Assembly (NCBI GenBank): GCA_032433765.1
Contig: JAVIAB010000041.1
Location: 76,344,232-76,408,231, forward strand
From: Megaustenia siamemsis
Taxonomy: Eukaryota > Mollusca > Gastropoda > Stylommatophora > Ariophantidae
DNA length: 64,000 nucleotides
Direction of reading: 5' to 3'
Shown: in pieces, positions 21,961 to 34,131 of the stretch
Layout of the letters: every line of letters starts with the position of its first letter
Position numbering within the stretch: the stretch's first letter is position 1
The notes under the pieces: generated by a model
Told to the model about the DNA's origin: nothing
Database searches by the model: none
Seen by the model: only the letters and a program-made list of their open reading frames with translations
Translations under genes and position numbers: made by a program

Positions 21961-22019
21961 GTTTGAAGCTTTGCAACAAGAGGTTCTCTTATCGTTAGAA
22001 TGATATATGTACATGACAG

Positions 22020-22300
22020 CTACATTATTGAGCGCTAGAAAACTAATGTAGAGAGTTTCTTTCTCTCTGCGATCAAGACTCAATCAGAGTAGGATTCTAG
22101 ACTCTCTCATGATGTCAGCTGTCAGTTTAAGTGATTCGATTGCCCTTTATAGTTTCTCGTCCAGGGAGGTGGGTGTGGACCACACTGTCATTCTCAGGTC
22201 TATGTACTAGGGGCAATTGGGGTGGATCTCTTCATGGCGTGTGACCTAGCATTCCACCGGCCCGGGGGGACTCCACAGACAGAACACCATAATTATAGTC
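22020..22300 (-). mobile_element. LINE-E 3' terminal fragment, minus strand
   Basis: GCGATCAAGACTCAATCAGAGTAGG, CTCTCTCATGATGTCAGCTG and GTTTCTCGTCCAGGG..GTGGACCACACTG match the 3' end of the LINE-E copy at 55780-55930. Confidence 0.65.
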
Positions 22301-23417
22301 TGTTAGATCCATTCTGATTGAATACCTGTTAGAACGTTGCACTGTGTTCTGCGCCAGTGGCCCAGTGCATCCGATTTCTGCCAGTATTTTATTTAGGTTT
22401 GCTTTTCTTAGCCTTTGATTGTCCCCAATCTTCCTGCAAGGCAGCAGATTTTCTTTTCTGTAGGGGGATTCTGCCCTTAGATGGTCGGCCCTCCCAGGTT
22501 TACGAGCACCATCTGCCGAAGATTGATGTATATATTATCCGAACATTTGTAACACATCTGGTCATCAGACCATCACACTTCAAACAAACAGACATTCCGA
22601 TTCAATTCAGCTGGTAAATGGCGTGTCGAACCCTCACAGCCATTAATACCAGATTCCTGATGTGCTCGATTTGTCAAATTGTGCAAGTTTGAATAAAAAG
22701 CACTGCTGAAAAATACAATACAACAAAAGGCCGAACAATCTCTGAACTCGAACGCAAACAAGCGTCCATCTTGGTGCGTCCCATGACGTCAATCATGTAG
22801 AGAGTTTGAGCTTTACGGTTGGTTTTATTTGTAGATTTCTTTGACCATAAAAAACATCGAGCTAGCGACGGATAGAGAGAAGATGCACGAATTCGCGTAG
22901 AATGAGCTTCATACTCGTTCTGTGATTGAATTCTAAGATGTTAATCCTTCGATATGTGAGCTATTTTTTAACAAATCGATCATTGACTGCTATGGGAAAG
23001 TAATGAATATAGGCCACCGAACGCATTTAGCCAGTGAACTAACTGAACTTATCGGCAGAGCAACTCAGTAACAAAGCCGGCACGTTTTTGTGAATTGACG
23101 TGCCATCAGTCAGTGAGTGAAGCGGTCGGGGGCGTCGAGAGCGCATGAATTGCTGACGTGTGGATAACAGATGGTGTGTTCGATATAGCGAAAAGGTATT
23201 GATAGCCATTTGAATTTTGCACTTGATTCTTGATTCCGATTAAATATGGGCAGTTTTATAGTGTGCTTGAGAGCTGAGCTCTTACCTCTCTGGACCTTCA
23301 GTCTCTAGAGGTGCACTCGGCAGAAGCGTCATGCTAATATCATTTGTTGGCGTCGCCGCGTCTCATTCAAATTCTCTGGCTCGTTATCCTTCAATTCTCT
23401 CGTCTCCTTTTTTTCCG

Positions 23418-23462
<45 letters not shown>

Positions 23463-24678
23463 ACACACACACTAACCCACTCACACATGCGCGCTTTATC
23501 TAAAGTGAGCTGATTGTTCACCTATTTCATTCACAAAAGTCACAATCTCAAACTGTTATTGACGTCATCACTTACCAAATCTCATTTTATTCCATTCGGT
23601 ATCACAAAAATTATATACACGTTTCACAGATACATTTTGTGGTAGTATTGAGATGAAGGTAAGACTGAGCCAGTTCGTTCTAGAAATACCTTTATACCTT
23701 TAACGCAGTATGAGAGGAATTATCTACAAATGTGAATACAATCAACTGCTTCATGTAGTCGATTATACAGACAAAAATGATCGCCTCATGTGTAGGATAT
23801 ACACAGACTGGGACACTGGTGAAATGTTGCCGAGTAAGATATAACGATAACGAAATGTGAGAATAACGTAACTGACACAATAATTATTTTTATGACTTGA
23901 GCGACATGGTTTTTTTTTCCCATCGAACTATTCTATTCTATTCTATTCTATTCTATTCTATTCTATTCTATTCATGGAATCTGTTTCATTGCAGTCAGGG
24001 GCATCTCCATGTCCGCTCCGACGGACGTCCCAGCATTTCTCGAATCGTATGTAGACTGATCATGTGGAACGATCTGTGACACCAACATTCATGAATGCTA
24101 TAATATTGATTAGAACTATAAAATGTTTGTATAATTCTGAAAGATGGAGTAATGTTCAAAGGATCTTCAAAAGGTGTAGTTAATACTATTTTTCGGTTGT
24201 TTCAACAGCTTTTGGTGTGTGTTTGTTTTCGAGTTATCTGAGAAACTGGTTTAAAAAAAGCTAGTGCATGTGGCACTCATTTCACTGAAGGCGGTTGAAA
24301 CCATTTCCCAGGCAGTCGAATATGGCTCGAAGAAAGGTAGACCTTGCTACATAAACCAACAATGCCAAGCTATAATCCCTTTTCAGGAATAGAGACTGCA
24401 TTATTTCTTACATTGACAATGCATATTTCGTAAATGGAGAACACATATTTTTGATATGAATGGTAGCTATTTTATAGGTCACCGTTTCTTTCCGCCATTT
24501 TTTTAGATTAATGTTTGATTTTTGCGCTTGGATTTCATTTATTTTAATAAATTTTGTGTTATACATGGTAAAGGTTTTGCCAAAACATCGTAGTTCATTT
24601 TTCTATTAGTGTAGCTGCTTCAAACCGGTGTGTGTTTATTTCGCCTATTTTACATGCAGAGACTGCGTTTTTCGGATA
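22301..24678. other. No gene supported; (CA)n at 23420-23473 and (TTCTA)n at 23931-23972
   Basis: Two microsatellites in otherwise unassigned sequence. The 86-codon frame at 22357-22617 has no family I know. Confidence 0.5.
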
Positions 24679-24990
24679 TCATCATCATCAAGTATCGGAC
24701 CTGCTGGCGTAGGTGATCATGTCTCTCCACAACTTTCGATCTCGACAGTTATTTATCATTTCTGGTGCTGACCTTCTGCCAAGCCATTCTCTTAAGCTGT
24801 CTGGTATTTCTCTTTGCTTCCCTCTATCTCTTCGTCCCTCAATTTTCCCAGTTGTTACAATATATTCCAGTTGTTCTCTTCTCATTACATGGCCACAAAA
24901 TGATGATTGTCTCTTCCTAATATTAGAAATTAGCTCTCTTTTTGCTTTGACCTCTTTCGTGGCTTTTTCGGACATAAACACCGCATTTGT
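24679..24990 (-). mobile_element. LINE-B-related ORF2 C-terminus, minus strand
   Basis: A 97-codon minus frame (24981-24688) encodes KEVKAKRELISNIRKRQSSF, GHVMRREQLEYIVTTGKIEG and LWRDMITYASR before its stop, followed by the GATGATGATG tail at 24678. 5'-truncated but unbroken over this stretch. Confidence 0.8.
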
Positions 24991-25084
24991 CGGTTATGGA
25001 CACTGCATACTTTGAGCTATGACTGCAATGAAACTGATTCAATGGAAAGAAAGATTAAAATAAAAGACAGTTATGTTGATTGAT

Positions 25085-25480
25085 GTATCCCATCAATAAC
25101 ATAATCGTCAGGCCGTATGTACTTTGCAGAATGTTGCATTCAACACAGCCCGTGTGAAAGAATTCTTTGTCTCTAGCCAGATCTCCCACTCCTTCTGTTG
25201 CCACGTTAATGGTCTCCATGATTTCTTGAAATCCACATTCTTCTTGGTTTGCCCATGATGCGTCGCCTAGAAACCAAACCTTACATTATTGTTCTTTCCA
25301 GCCCGATGTTTCTTTTGACGTGGCCATAGTATTTAGCTTTCCTCTCTCAACATCAATTTGAGACGAAATGGTCTTTTTTGACATAACATAATGCTTATGT
25401 ACCGTGAGGTGGCGTTGCGAGGAGACATATGCCTCATCTTGAATATCGCTAGTTGTGCAACTTGAGTTATTGTCATCTTC
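25085..25480 (-). mobile_element. LINE-G 3' fragment, minus strand
   Basis: Same sequence as 32035-32830: GAATTCTTTGTCTCTAGCCAGATCTCCC and TTATTGTTCTTTCCAGCCCGATG. On the minus strand this is the C-terminal region of an RTE-like ORF2. Decayed. Confidence 0.65.
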
Positions 25481-25677
25481 AATTTATTTAGTTACTTTCT
25501 GATTCCAAACATCCACCTTTTCCTGCTTTGTCATTTCTCATTGGAGCCTGATATTTTCATGTTCTATGTTTCTGATGCAGGTTGGTTGTGTGTTCTGTCA
25601 TTTCAAGTGTCGAAACCTTTAAATTTGTGATTTATTTGATTAAATAATTTACTGGTTTTGTTTTTACATTACGAAGT

Positions 25678-26125
25678 GTTGAATGTCATCTGAATATATA
25701 GTGTAGAATTGAATATATAGTGTAGAATTGAATATATAGGGTAGAATTGAATATATAGTGTAGAATTGAATATACCGTGTAGAATTGAATATATAGTGTA
25801 GAATTGAATATATAGGGTAGAATTGAATATATAGTGTAGAATTGAATATATAGTGTAGAATTGAATATATAGTGTAGAATTGAATATATAGTGTAGAATT
25901 GAATATATAGTTTAGAATTGAATATATAGTGTAGAATTGAATATATAGGGTAGAATTGAATATATAGTGTAGAATTGAATATACCGTGTAGAATTGAATA
26001 TATAGTGTAGAATTGAATATATAGTGTAGAATTGAATATATAGTGTAGAATTGAATATACCGTGTAGAATTGAATATATAGTGTAGAATTGAATATATAG
26101 TGTAGAATTGAATATACCGTGTTTT
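25678..26125. repeat. 19-bp satellite, ~23 units
   Basis: Unit GAATATATAGTGTAGAATT, nearly invariant, with CCGTG and GGGTAG variants recurring at intervals. AT-rich. A 190-codon minus ORF across it is an artefact. Confidence 0.95.
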
Positions 26126-26703
26126 AGAAGTCATACAGTTGAACTGTGTCACTTCACTGAGAAGAGTGCTTGAGATAAAAGGTTTGTTGGTAGCCTGCCA
26201 GATGTTGTCCTCTGATACAAGTGACAGCTCTAACAAGCTTGCATATGTTTGTTCTCTTCAGTTTGAAATGTAATACATTCATTCGTAATGTACAACAACG
26301 GCCTTGAAAGAGATTCTTATTTCAATGAGTTGTTGACTCTTAGTTGTTGCTAACTTCAAACACTTTGTTGACTCCCAGCCTTCTATTTACTGTCTAGTCG
26401 ACTCGGTGGCTGTGTTAACTGTTGCTGTGGTGAGGCTTTCAAAAACGGTGAATAATGTGTACAGCCAGGAAGACCACTCGTGATGTAACAGCTGATACAG
26501 GTTATGTCTTGGGGAAACGCGCATGCTCCTTTAAAAGGCCAATATTGGAATTCATCAGGTTCAACACACGTACCAGCATTTTGTCGTGGGTTTAGACTGA
26601 AAGAGTAAATAAAAGATGTGGAAACTCCAAGGCTATTACAGATAAATGAAGACAGTCTCTAACTGGCAATTCATTCACAATTTATCTTACCTAAGGACAA
26701 GAC
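26126..26703. other. No gene seen
   Basis: Unassigned sequence between the 19-bp array and SINE-2. Confidence 0.4.
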
Positions 26704-26966
26704 GGGAGCCGCGATAGCTCAGTGGTTAGTGAACTGGACTACAAAGGACAAGGGGTAGGGATCGATCCCAACCGACGGCTTCCGAGTTCACCCAGCCTTA
26801 AATGGGTACCTGATTTTTTTCTGGGAAAGTAAAATAGCACGGGCGTAATACCGACCACATTACCCCAAAAAATCATGTGCTGAAGGTCTGTAAAATATAC
26901 GGTCACTAACACCATATTTCCCTATACGCCACTTGGCGTGACGGGGGTACTTTACGGTTTACGGTT
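26704..26966 (+). mobile_element. SINE-2 (tRNA-derived), best full-length copy
   Basis: Starts GGGAGCCGCGATAGCTCAGTGG (box A) and has GGATCGATCCC in place of box B. The body contains CTGGGAAAGTAAAATAGCACGG and GCGTAATACCGACCACATTACC, and it ends with CGCCACTTGGCGTGACGGGGG and TACTTTACGGTTTACGG. tRNA-like spacing between the boxes, but the acceptor arm is degenerate. Other copies: 21097-21275, 57567-57822, 59725-59972 and 61645-61880. Confidence 0.88.
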
Positions 26967-27549
26967 AAGGACAAGACACTGAGTTCAGGGGCAGTACTTC
27001 GATCGCCTATTACACTGTAGGAATATGAGAACAGTCTTTTTTGGATGGCTGTAAACTATGTCTTCTCAATAAGCTTTGCTAATATACGTGAGGAAATGAC
27101 CATATTGATTTATAGCTCATGGAACAAGAAAACTGAGTCCATGTCAAGAAATGAAATTTCAGTTTGATTTCATGTTATTTATTTCACCTTAAAATATGTG
27201 AAAAGCACACCCATCAAGTGAATAGTTGGAAATGAAAACCAATGTTTGTTATTATGGCGTATATTTTAGAATCCTGATATGTATTGTGCTGCCATGCTGA
27301 ATATTGTTAAATTGATGATATCAGCAGTTAGCCAAATATTCCTCACGTCTGTTGTATAATTGCAGTTTTGCAATATAGCGTAAACACATCAACACAAGAA
27401 AGAAAATTGATTCATTAGAAATAAAACAATACACACATTCCTATAGATAACTTTGGATAACATAAAGGAGTTCTGAAGACATATCGAAAGACTTAAAGAT
27501 TAAACAAAACGGACTTAAAAACAACATTACACAGAGGATATTAAAATAC
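26967..27549. other. No gene seen
   Basis: AT-rich unassigned sequence. Confidence 0.4.
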
Positions 27550-27778
27550 AATATCCACGTCAAATGACACAACGGACCGGAAAAAAAGCAATAATAGAAG
27601 GGACAGTTCCTGGACGACGCATCAGGGCCAGACCAAGAAGAAAGTGTTTCAAAGCATCAAAGAAACCTTGAACATGACAACAGAAGAAGTGGGAGATCTG
27701 GATAGAGACAAAGTTTCTTTCAGACGAATTGTGGAGAATGTTCTGCAAAGGACATGAGACCTGATGATTATAGAGCAC
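27550..27778 (+). mobile_element. LINE-G 3' fragment
   Basis: GGGACAGTTCCTGGACGACG..AGGGCCAGACCAAGAAG (basic GRR.RPRRK motif), GAAGAAGTGGGAGATCTGG and CTGCAAAGGACATGAGACCTGATGAT match the end of LINE-G at 35600-35700 and the reverse of 32060-32250. Confidence 0.7.
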
Positions 27779-28137
27779 AACATATACATCTAAATAATAT
27801 AGATAGACAAGTGCTTGACTAGAAAAGCAAAGAAATGAGAGAGTGTGGACATTGATAAATATTAGAACAGAAACTAAGACGAATCAGAACACAGAGGATG
27901 AATGTTTATATTATGCATGTACTTCGGTATGATAAATGTGTGTGTGTGTGTGTATGTGACCTCTACATGGTATATTGGACCTACAAGGTATTGGTAAATA
28001 GCTGTTAGCTAGTGGGAACACAAGCAAGCAGTACAACCCATCCCCGCTCGCTTGGAAAAGGGGGGGGGTGTGGCGGGGTGGAGGTTTTCTAAGGAAGATA
28101 AGTCCAGGGGAGTGAACTGCAAACCGAAGCGGAGACC

Positions 28138-28370
28138 CTAAAGAGAATAGTGACCTGTTAAAGGACCTTTAGGACATCTACAGCCAGACTGATATCAAAG
28201 AGAATAGTGACCTGTTAAAGGACCTTTAGGACATCTACAGACAGACTGATATCAAAGAGAATAGTGACCTGTTAAAGGACCTTTAGGACATCTACAGCCA
28301 GACTGATATCAAAGAGAATAGTGACCTGTTAAAGGACCTTTAGGACATCTACAGCCAGACTGATATCAAA
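28138..28370. repeat. 57-bp tandem repeat, 4 units
   Basis: AAAGAGAATAGTGACCTG..GGACATCTACAGCCAGACTGATATC, four nearly identical copies (one C-to-A change). A G-rich stretch lies just upstream at 28062-28085. Confidence 0.93.
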
Positions 28371-28621
28371 GGTAACACATTTGGGTTCCTTTGGGATGAA
28401 CCAACGAGGCCAAACAGGAAACTGAGTTTCCCGGTAACGCCTTGCTCCAGCTTGTGTTCTGAAAAAGGCAATTTTCTAATTTTCTTGTTGAGCCCACTCT
28501 TGAGTGTCCTATTATAAGACATCTATTTGCCATAGGTTTAACAAGCCGCTATCGTAAAAACGATGTTGTTAATGAAACGTAGACCTGATACAGAATGTGT
28601 AAATTAGCAGTAGATAGTAGT

Positions 28622-29482
28622 GATAGTTTTTTTCGGCCCTAAAACAACAACAAAAATAGGATTCTGGAATGTGCGAACAATGGCCGCTCCGACGAAACAT
28701 GCACAGGTCGCGAGCGAGATGGACAGATACGATCTAGATATTTTAGGATTAAGCGAAATGCGCTGGCCTGGAACAGGTAGGAGATCTATTGATAATAAGA
28801 GATCGATCACTTCATCTATCTTGGAAGTCACATTGATCGAGAAGGGGATACGAGCAAAGAAATTAGAATCAGACTGGCTAAAGCAGCAATGTCTTTCAGA
28901 AGCCTTGAAAAGTTGTGGAAATCAAAACTCATTAGCACAAACACAAAACTTAGGCTATTCAAATCAAATGTACTATCAACCCTTACGTATGCGTGTGAAA
29001 GCTGGAAAACAACAAGAGATATAGAAACAAAGTTGAACGCATTCGAAAATAAATGTCTAAGGAAAATACTTGGTATAGAATGGAACGAATTCAAAACAAA
29101 CGAGGAAATTAGAGAAATCGCCAATGAACCACTAATATCTTCAGTAATAAAGAAAAGACGATGGTCATACGTTGGACATGTGATGAGAAGAGATAATAAT
29201 CGAATAGCAAAGCAAGCCCTCATATGGGAAACAACAGGTAAAAGAAAAAGAGGAAGACCCAGGGAGACACTGAGAAGAACATTGATGAGAGAAGCAAGAG
29301 CAGCAGGAATCGGCTCCCTCAATGAGATAGAACTGCTTGCACAGAACAGAGACAGATGGCGAGATTTGATAAAATATCTTTAAAAGAAAACTGCTAGAAC
29401 AAAAATTCATATAGGAGAAGGTGTATCTTGGTCTACGCCCTATGGGCCGGTTACGGCTCGAAAGGTCAATAGATAGATAGAT
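28622..29482 (+). mobile_element. LINE-C with large internal deletion and GATA tail
   Basis: The 5' part (28650-28790) encodes the start of an apurinic-type endonuclease: KIGFWNVRTM and DILGLSEMRWPGTG, where the NVR and E residues are conserved in the family. It then jumps, near 28795-28830, into the post-RT region. A 164-codon frame (28889-29383) holds TYACESWKT, ILGIEWNEFKTNEEI, WSYVGHVMRRD and GKRKRGRPRETLRR. The 3' end has GCCGGTTACGGCTCG and a GATA-type tail at 29470-29482. The RT core is entirely lost. Confidence 0.85.
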
Positions 29483-30351
29483 TTGCCATTCAAGATATAA
29501 AGCATTTTCCACTATTGTGGACAGTTGAAATATCTATATATATATCAAGGAGAATCAATATAGGTGTGTGAAACATATGATAACAGAACAACAATGTGGG
29601 AAGTTAACATACAAAAAATTGAAATAATGAGGCTGAAGTAATAATTATAATGTGATGTAAGTTGATTCGATTATTTGTTTATTACATCTACAAACATGGC
29701 ACACATCTATTTAATTTATACTCAAAACGTTCCTTTATTTACCTCTGCAATTAATACAACATGCTAAATATGCCGTCCATATGCTATTAATATATGTTTT
29801 TTTTACATTATTGATATAAGGTGTTGTCGAGGTGTTTTGTGGTTAAGAGTTAGGGCTCCGTTGACTGAATAAGTTTTGAGCTTGCAATACATACAAAACA
29901 GATTAAATCGTGTGGTTTCACCGAGCGATATTACCATACACAGTTCAACCTAAAGGTACAGATGTGCAGTTGAACGTAGCAAGAAAGCAAGAAATTGTCA
30001 ATTATAAGAAGAAGGCAAGCAAAATATAAACTTGTGAGAACTGTGTTTCATTTGTATCTTATTACACCATTTATGTTAATCGTTGTTATGCCTAAAGACA
30101 TCATGCTGACGACTACATTTAAATTAATGCTATCTTTCGTTGCGTCTATTTCTTTCTTAAGTTGTATATATGTCATCAAGGGAACATTTCACATTAGTAA
30201 CACGAAGGCTAGCATAGTTAGAATACAAAAATAAATGAGTCTGAATGGTGATCACATTTCAACGTGAGGAAATAAAACCCAAGATAGGGCAGGCGCATTA
30301 CACACTGGTCAGGTCCAGCAAAAATCACAAATACTAAGAAGTGTGAAGATG
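29483..30351. other. No gene supported
   Basis: AT-rich. A 79-codon frame at 29995-30234 with hydrophobic stretches has no recognised family. Confidence 0.4.
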
Positions 30352-31700
30352 TACTAAAGGGAGGTCAAAAAGTAATGCACACCCATTTTTTTCTCGGCTA
30401 ATAATAAAGATAGGAATATGAAATTTTGCACACTTGGAATATGACATGTTCCAATTATGTGTACCAAATTGCACAGCATTCTGATAAATATTACGCAATC
30501 TATGAACCGTTAAAATGGAGCTTGTCAACAATGTCCGTTACAAACAGCGAATTGTCATAGAATTTCTGGTTGCGGAAAAAGAAACTGTGGCAAACATTCA
30601 TAAACGACTGTGTGCAGTGTACAAATGTTCTGCAGTCGATAGGCGCACAGTTAGTCGCTGTGTTCAGAGAATTAAAGCTGCAGAAAGTGTACGAGTGGAG
30701 CTGCATGATTTACCGCGCTCTGGACGTGTTGCCTCGGCTACCAGCACAGACATGTTAAACCGGGCTGATGCCATTATTCGTAAGGATAGGCGTATCACTA
30801 GTCAGCAATTGGCATTGCAGCTTACAGTCAGCAAGGGAAGTGCAATCGCAATTTTTAAAACTCTCGGATATTCAAAGATTTGCGCTCGATGGGTTCCTCG
30901 GTGCCTAACAAATGATCACAGAGTTCAAAGGAAAACATTCTGTTCTGAATTGTTGGAGCGTTTCGGTGTTGAAGGAGAAATGTTTTTGTCAAAAATTGTT
31001 ACCGGTGACGAAACGTGGGCACATTATTATGGGCCTGAAACAAAAATGCAGTCAATGGAATGGCATCATCCGCAGTCACCAAAAAGAAAAAAATTCAAAA
31101 CATCTCCATCAGCCGGAAAGGTGATGATCACTGTCTTCTGGGACATTGATGGTGTGATTCTTGTTGATGTAATGACAAGAGGTGAGACAATCAACTCGAT
31201 AGCTTACATCAATACACTGACAAAACTCAAAAATCGGTTCCACAGAGTTCGGCCTAATAAGCCATCTGCAGATTTGTTGCTTCAACATGACAATGCACGC
31301 CCTCACACAAGTCTGGTAACACGGGAAGCAATCAACAAATTTGGTTGGACTGTACTGCCCCATCCTCCTTACAGCCCTGATCTGGCTCCCTCAGATTTCC
31401 ATCTGTTTGGACCACTCAAAAAATTCCTGCGTGGGACACACTTTGACAATGATGAGGATGTGATCCGTGCAGTTAAAAAATGGCTACGCGAGCAGGACAA
31501 AACTTGGTATAAACGAGGCATTCATGACCTAGTTTCGCGTTGGCGTAAGGCAATACGCTTGGACTGAGATTATGTTGAAAAATAGGTAGTGTAAAGGGGA
31601 TGTTCAGCTACAATCTGTGAAAATTTCACACATTTTGCCCGAATAGTTTCCGAGAAAAAAAATTGGTGTGCATTACTTTTTGACCAAGGAAAACACTGTA
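30352..31700 (+). mobile_element. Mariner element M3, apparently complete
   Basis: Inverted ends GGTCAAAAAGTAATGCACACC..TTTTTTCTCGG at 30363-30397 and their complement at about 31648-31685, about 35 bp with a few mismatches. TA lies just outside at 30352 and 31699, though the left outer bases differ from the right, so the exact left boundary is uncertain. It contains an intact transposase ORF. Confidence 0.88.
30515..31567 (+). CDS. Mariner transposase (M3), intact DD34D
   Basis: 350-residue transposase, the usual mariner length. N-terminal half: two helix-turn-helix parts (YKQRIVIEFLVAEKE.. and ITSQQLALQLTVSKGSAIAI), then WVPRCLTNDH, the counterpart of the mariner WVPHEL linker motif. Catalytic half: D165 (VTGDETWAHYY), D259 (LLQHDNARPHT) and D294 (PPYSPDLAPSDFHLFGPLK), with 34 residues between the last two. 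No stop or frameshift. The start at 30515 follows about 160 bp of 5' UTR. It catalyses excision and TA-directed insertion. The element looks young and may be mobile. Confidence 0.95.
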   Translation: MELVNNVRYKQRIVIEFLVAEKETVANIHKRLCAVYKCSAVDRRTVSRCVQRIKAAESVRVELHDLPRSGRVASATSTDMLNRADAIIRKDRRITSQQLALQLTVSKGSAIAIFKTLGYSKICARWVPRCLTNDHRVQRKTFCSELLERFGVEGEMFLSKIVTGDETWAHYYGPETKMQSMEWHHPQSPKRKKFKTSPSAGKVMITVFWDIDGVILVDVMTRGETINSIAYINTLTKLKNRFHRVRPNKPSADLLLQHDNARPHTSLVTREAINKFGWTVLPHPPYSPDLAPSDFHLFGPLKKFLRGTHFDNDEDVIRAVKKWLREQDKTWYKRGIHDLVSRWRKAIRLD

Positions 31701-32029
31701 CCAAATGAGATGACATCATCGAATCAAATGAGTATCGATCCAGCAAAATCACAACTAATCTACAGAAAGAGATTACTATAACAGATAAGTTGAGTCCCAC
31801 GCTGTTAAAATAAATAGTATGGTTAGACAGGGCCGTAGTAGATGTTAACTATTTGTAAGTTGCCAATATTGTTAGCTGTTTGTCAAACAATTGTCTACGT
31901 CAACAAGAAGTTTATGACAGAACATCACCCACACTTACAAGGGTACCTATCAGGTTGTTGAAGATATCATTCACAATGAATTATGTAACGTTGAACGCTA
32001 ACTTTTGTCTGTGAGATATATACATACAT
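31701..32029. other. No gene seen
   Basis: Unassigned. A CAGGGCCG word near 31829 resembles the hAT-like end at 61199 but has no partner that I found. Confidence 0.35.
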
Positions 32030-32832
32030 ACATCATCATCAGGTGGCATATCATTCATAGAACTTTGCACTTTTCACCGCCCGTCTCAAAGAATCTCTGT
32101 CTCAAGCCAGATCTCCACTTCTTCTGTTGCCATATTCAAGATTTCTTTGATGTATTGAACCACCTTCATCTTGCTCTACTCCTGTCTGTTATCATGGAAC
32201 TATGTTGTCCATTATTGTTCTTTCCAGCCTGATGTTGTCTTCTGACGTGGACGTAGTATTCTAATTTCCTCTGTAAGACGTTCTTGATAAGCCAGTTCTT
32301 GTCAGTGTTTAGGTATTTTAATAGATCTCTCTGTTTCATTTCATTTCTTTGTAATATTTTTATTTGGAGTTAACAATTTTTCTGCATTGTTGTTTGTTCA
32401 TGATTCACATCTGTATGTTGCCACTGGAGAAAGACATGTCCTCAGTAGTTTCAAATTTGCAGCCTTCTTGGTATAGTGTTATATGTTTTTCTTTGCATTT
32501 ACTTTGTGTGTTACTATTGTAAGTCCAATAGAGATGGGTGGCGAAACACACTACACGCCATATGCGATGTTTAACGGATCAAGAATTGTTAGTCTTCTTT
32601 TGATCCTTTTCTTGCAGATTCTATTGCTAATTATTACAGATCCAATATGCTCGTAGTTATTACATTTTTTTTTCGTTCTTGATAACATTTTGGGTTAACA
32701 TTTCTGCTTCGTCGGTAGACATTATCTTAGTTTTCTGCTATTTAGATGAAGGTCTAACTCTACAATTTGCTTCACACTCAGTTATCTGTTTTAACCCTTT
32801 GTACTGTTTGAATCTATGTCAATAAAAATGAG
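32030..32832 (-). mobile_element. LINE-G, RT C-terminal part, minus strand
   Basis: Begins at an ATCATCATC tail (32030), then the reverse of the E.VGDL and GRR motifs shared with 27550-27778 and 35600-35700. The distal part (to about 32830) includes the region after RT motif C. Strongly decayed. Confidence 0.65.
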
Positions 32833-32839
32833 AAAGAGA

Positions 32840-33283
32840 GTTCATCAATGCTATATAGAACCAATTCTGACCTATAGAAGCGAATCATGGACAGTAGACA
32901 AATAAATGAAAAGACGATTAGAGGCCACAGAGATGGGATTTCTCAGAAGAATGTTGAAAGTTCCCTGGACAGATAAAAAGACCAATGAGGAAGTTCTCAA
33001 AGAGGCCAACACAAAAAGGGAGCTGTTAAAAACATCAGAAAGAGGCAATCAACATTTTTCGGGCACATCATGAGAAGAGGAAAGTTGGAATACTTGGTTA
33101 CAACTGGCAAAATAAAAGGAAAGAGAGATCACGGACGACAAAGAGAGAAAATACTGGATGGCTTGGTGTCATGGCATGGAAAACAGTCAACAACAGAGCT
33201 GATACGATGCACTGTAGATAGAAGATTGTGGAGGGACATGATCGCCTGCGCCAACCGGCAGGGTACATGATGATGATGATGAC
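32840..33283 (+). mobile_element. LINE-B 3' end with (GAT)n tail
   Basis: From TTCATCAATGCTATATAGAACC through TCTCAGAAGAATGTTG, AGAGGCCAACACAAAAAGGG and the MRRGKLEYLVTTGKI frame (33070-33270) to GATGATGATGATG. One frameshift near 33030. Close to the copies at 14808 and 58985. Confidence 0.82.
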
Positions 33284-33589
33284 TGTTTGAGAAGAAGATT
33301 ATCTCATTGGCATATTGAGAGTTGTGTTATTATGTTGTATTGTTATTGATGCCAAATAAAGACACGTTTTTGTACTCAATGATCGACACTCCTCGAAGCA
33401 GATGGCGACTTTTTAAGCATATGCAAATACAACCCACCCACCTTCCCCCTCCATTACGTCAATAAATACATTTTTTATTTACTTTTAATCTTGTCGAAAC
33501 TAGAACTGTCGTCCCAGTTTTTGATTAAAAACGCAATCGTCCAATTATGGGGTTACTTTTGTCTGTGCGTAGAAATATCTTTTATCGAA

Positions 33590-33998
33590 ATATCGGTCAA
33601 TATGGCGGATAGGCGGCAGGAACTGTTAAAGGCTGTCTCTGAAAAGTGTTCCTTGTTGCAGTTTCGTCATATTGCAAGTCCAGCTTGATGCAGGAGCTAC
33701 TGAGTTAAGTGTTCTGTGCAAACCGTGCGCTGTGTTTCATCCGGATTGTGTTTCGATATTCCGATTGCTTACGATGAATGAATATATTATTTGACGGGGA
33801 ACAGATGGCTGTGTTCACATTCTGTGCGGTTTAGCCTTATGTCTTTTGGCGTGTGTTGAGCCTGCTATGAAGGGGACTGCAGCTACCTTTCTTTGTTTGG
33901 GAGATGAGATATTAATTTGGATGATTCTACTGGCACGGGCGGTTGAGAAATTATGGATTTTAATTCGTTTGCAGTGATCCTAGGCCTTCCATAACCAT
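33590..33998 (+). mobile_element. REP-1 3' part
   Basis: Starts near ATCGGTCAATATGGCGGATAGG and ends CCTTCCATAACCATAAC. 5'-truncated relative to 11112-12178, consistent with retroposition. Confidence 0.7.
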
Positions 33999-34131
33999 AA
34001 CAACTTCTTCATGATTTGTTCTAACTTAACAATTACGTGCTACACTCGAGTCTTTATTTTTTTAAAACAAATAATAGAATAAAATTAAAAGAAAGCTTTA
34101 ATGTTCAAGAAACAAGTTTATAAAATTCTGC

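Noticed and set aside
25664..26236. 190-codon minus ORF
   Set aside because: A 19-bp satellite read in three rotating frames; only the last ~35 codons are non-repetitive and they show no motif.
26704..26790. Functional tRNA gene
   Set aside because: Boxes A and B are good, but the acceptor arm does not pair and five dispersed copies share the same non-tRNA body, so it is a SINE.
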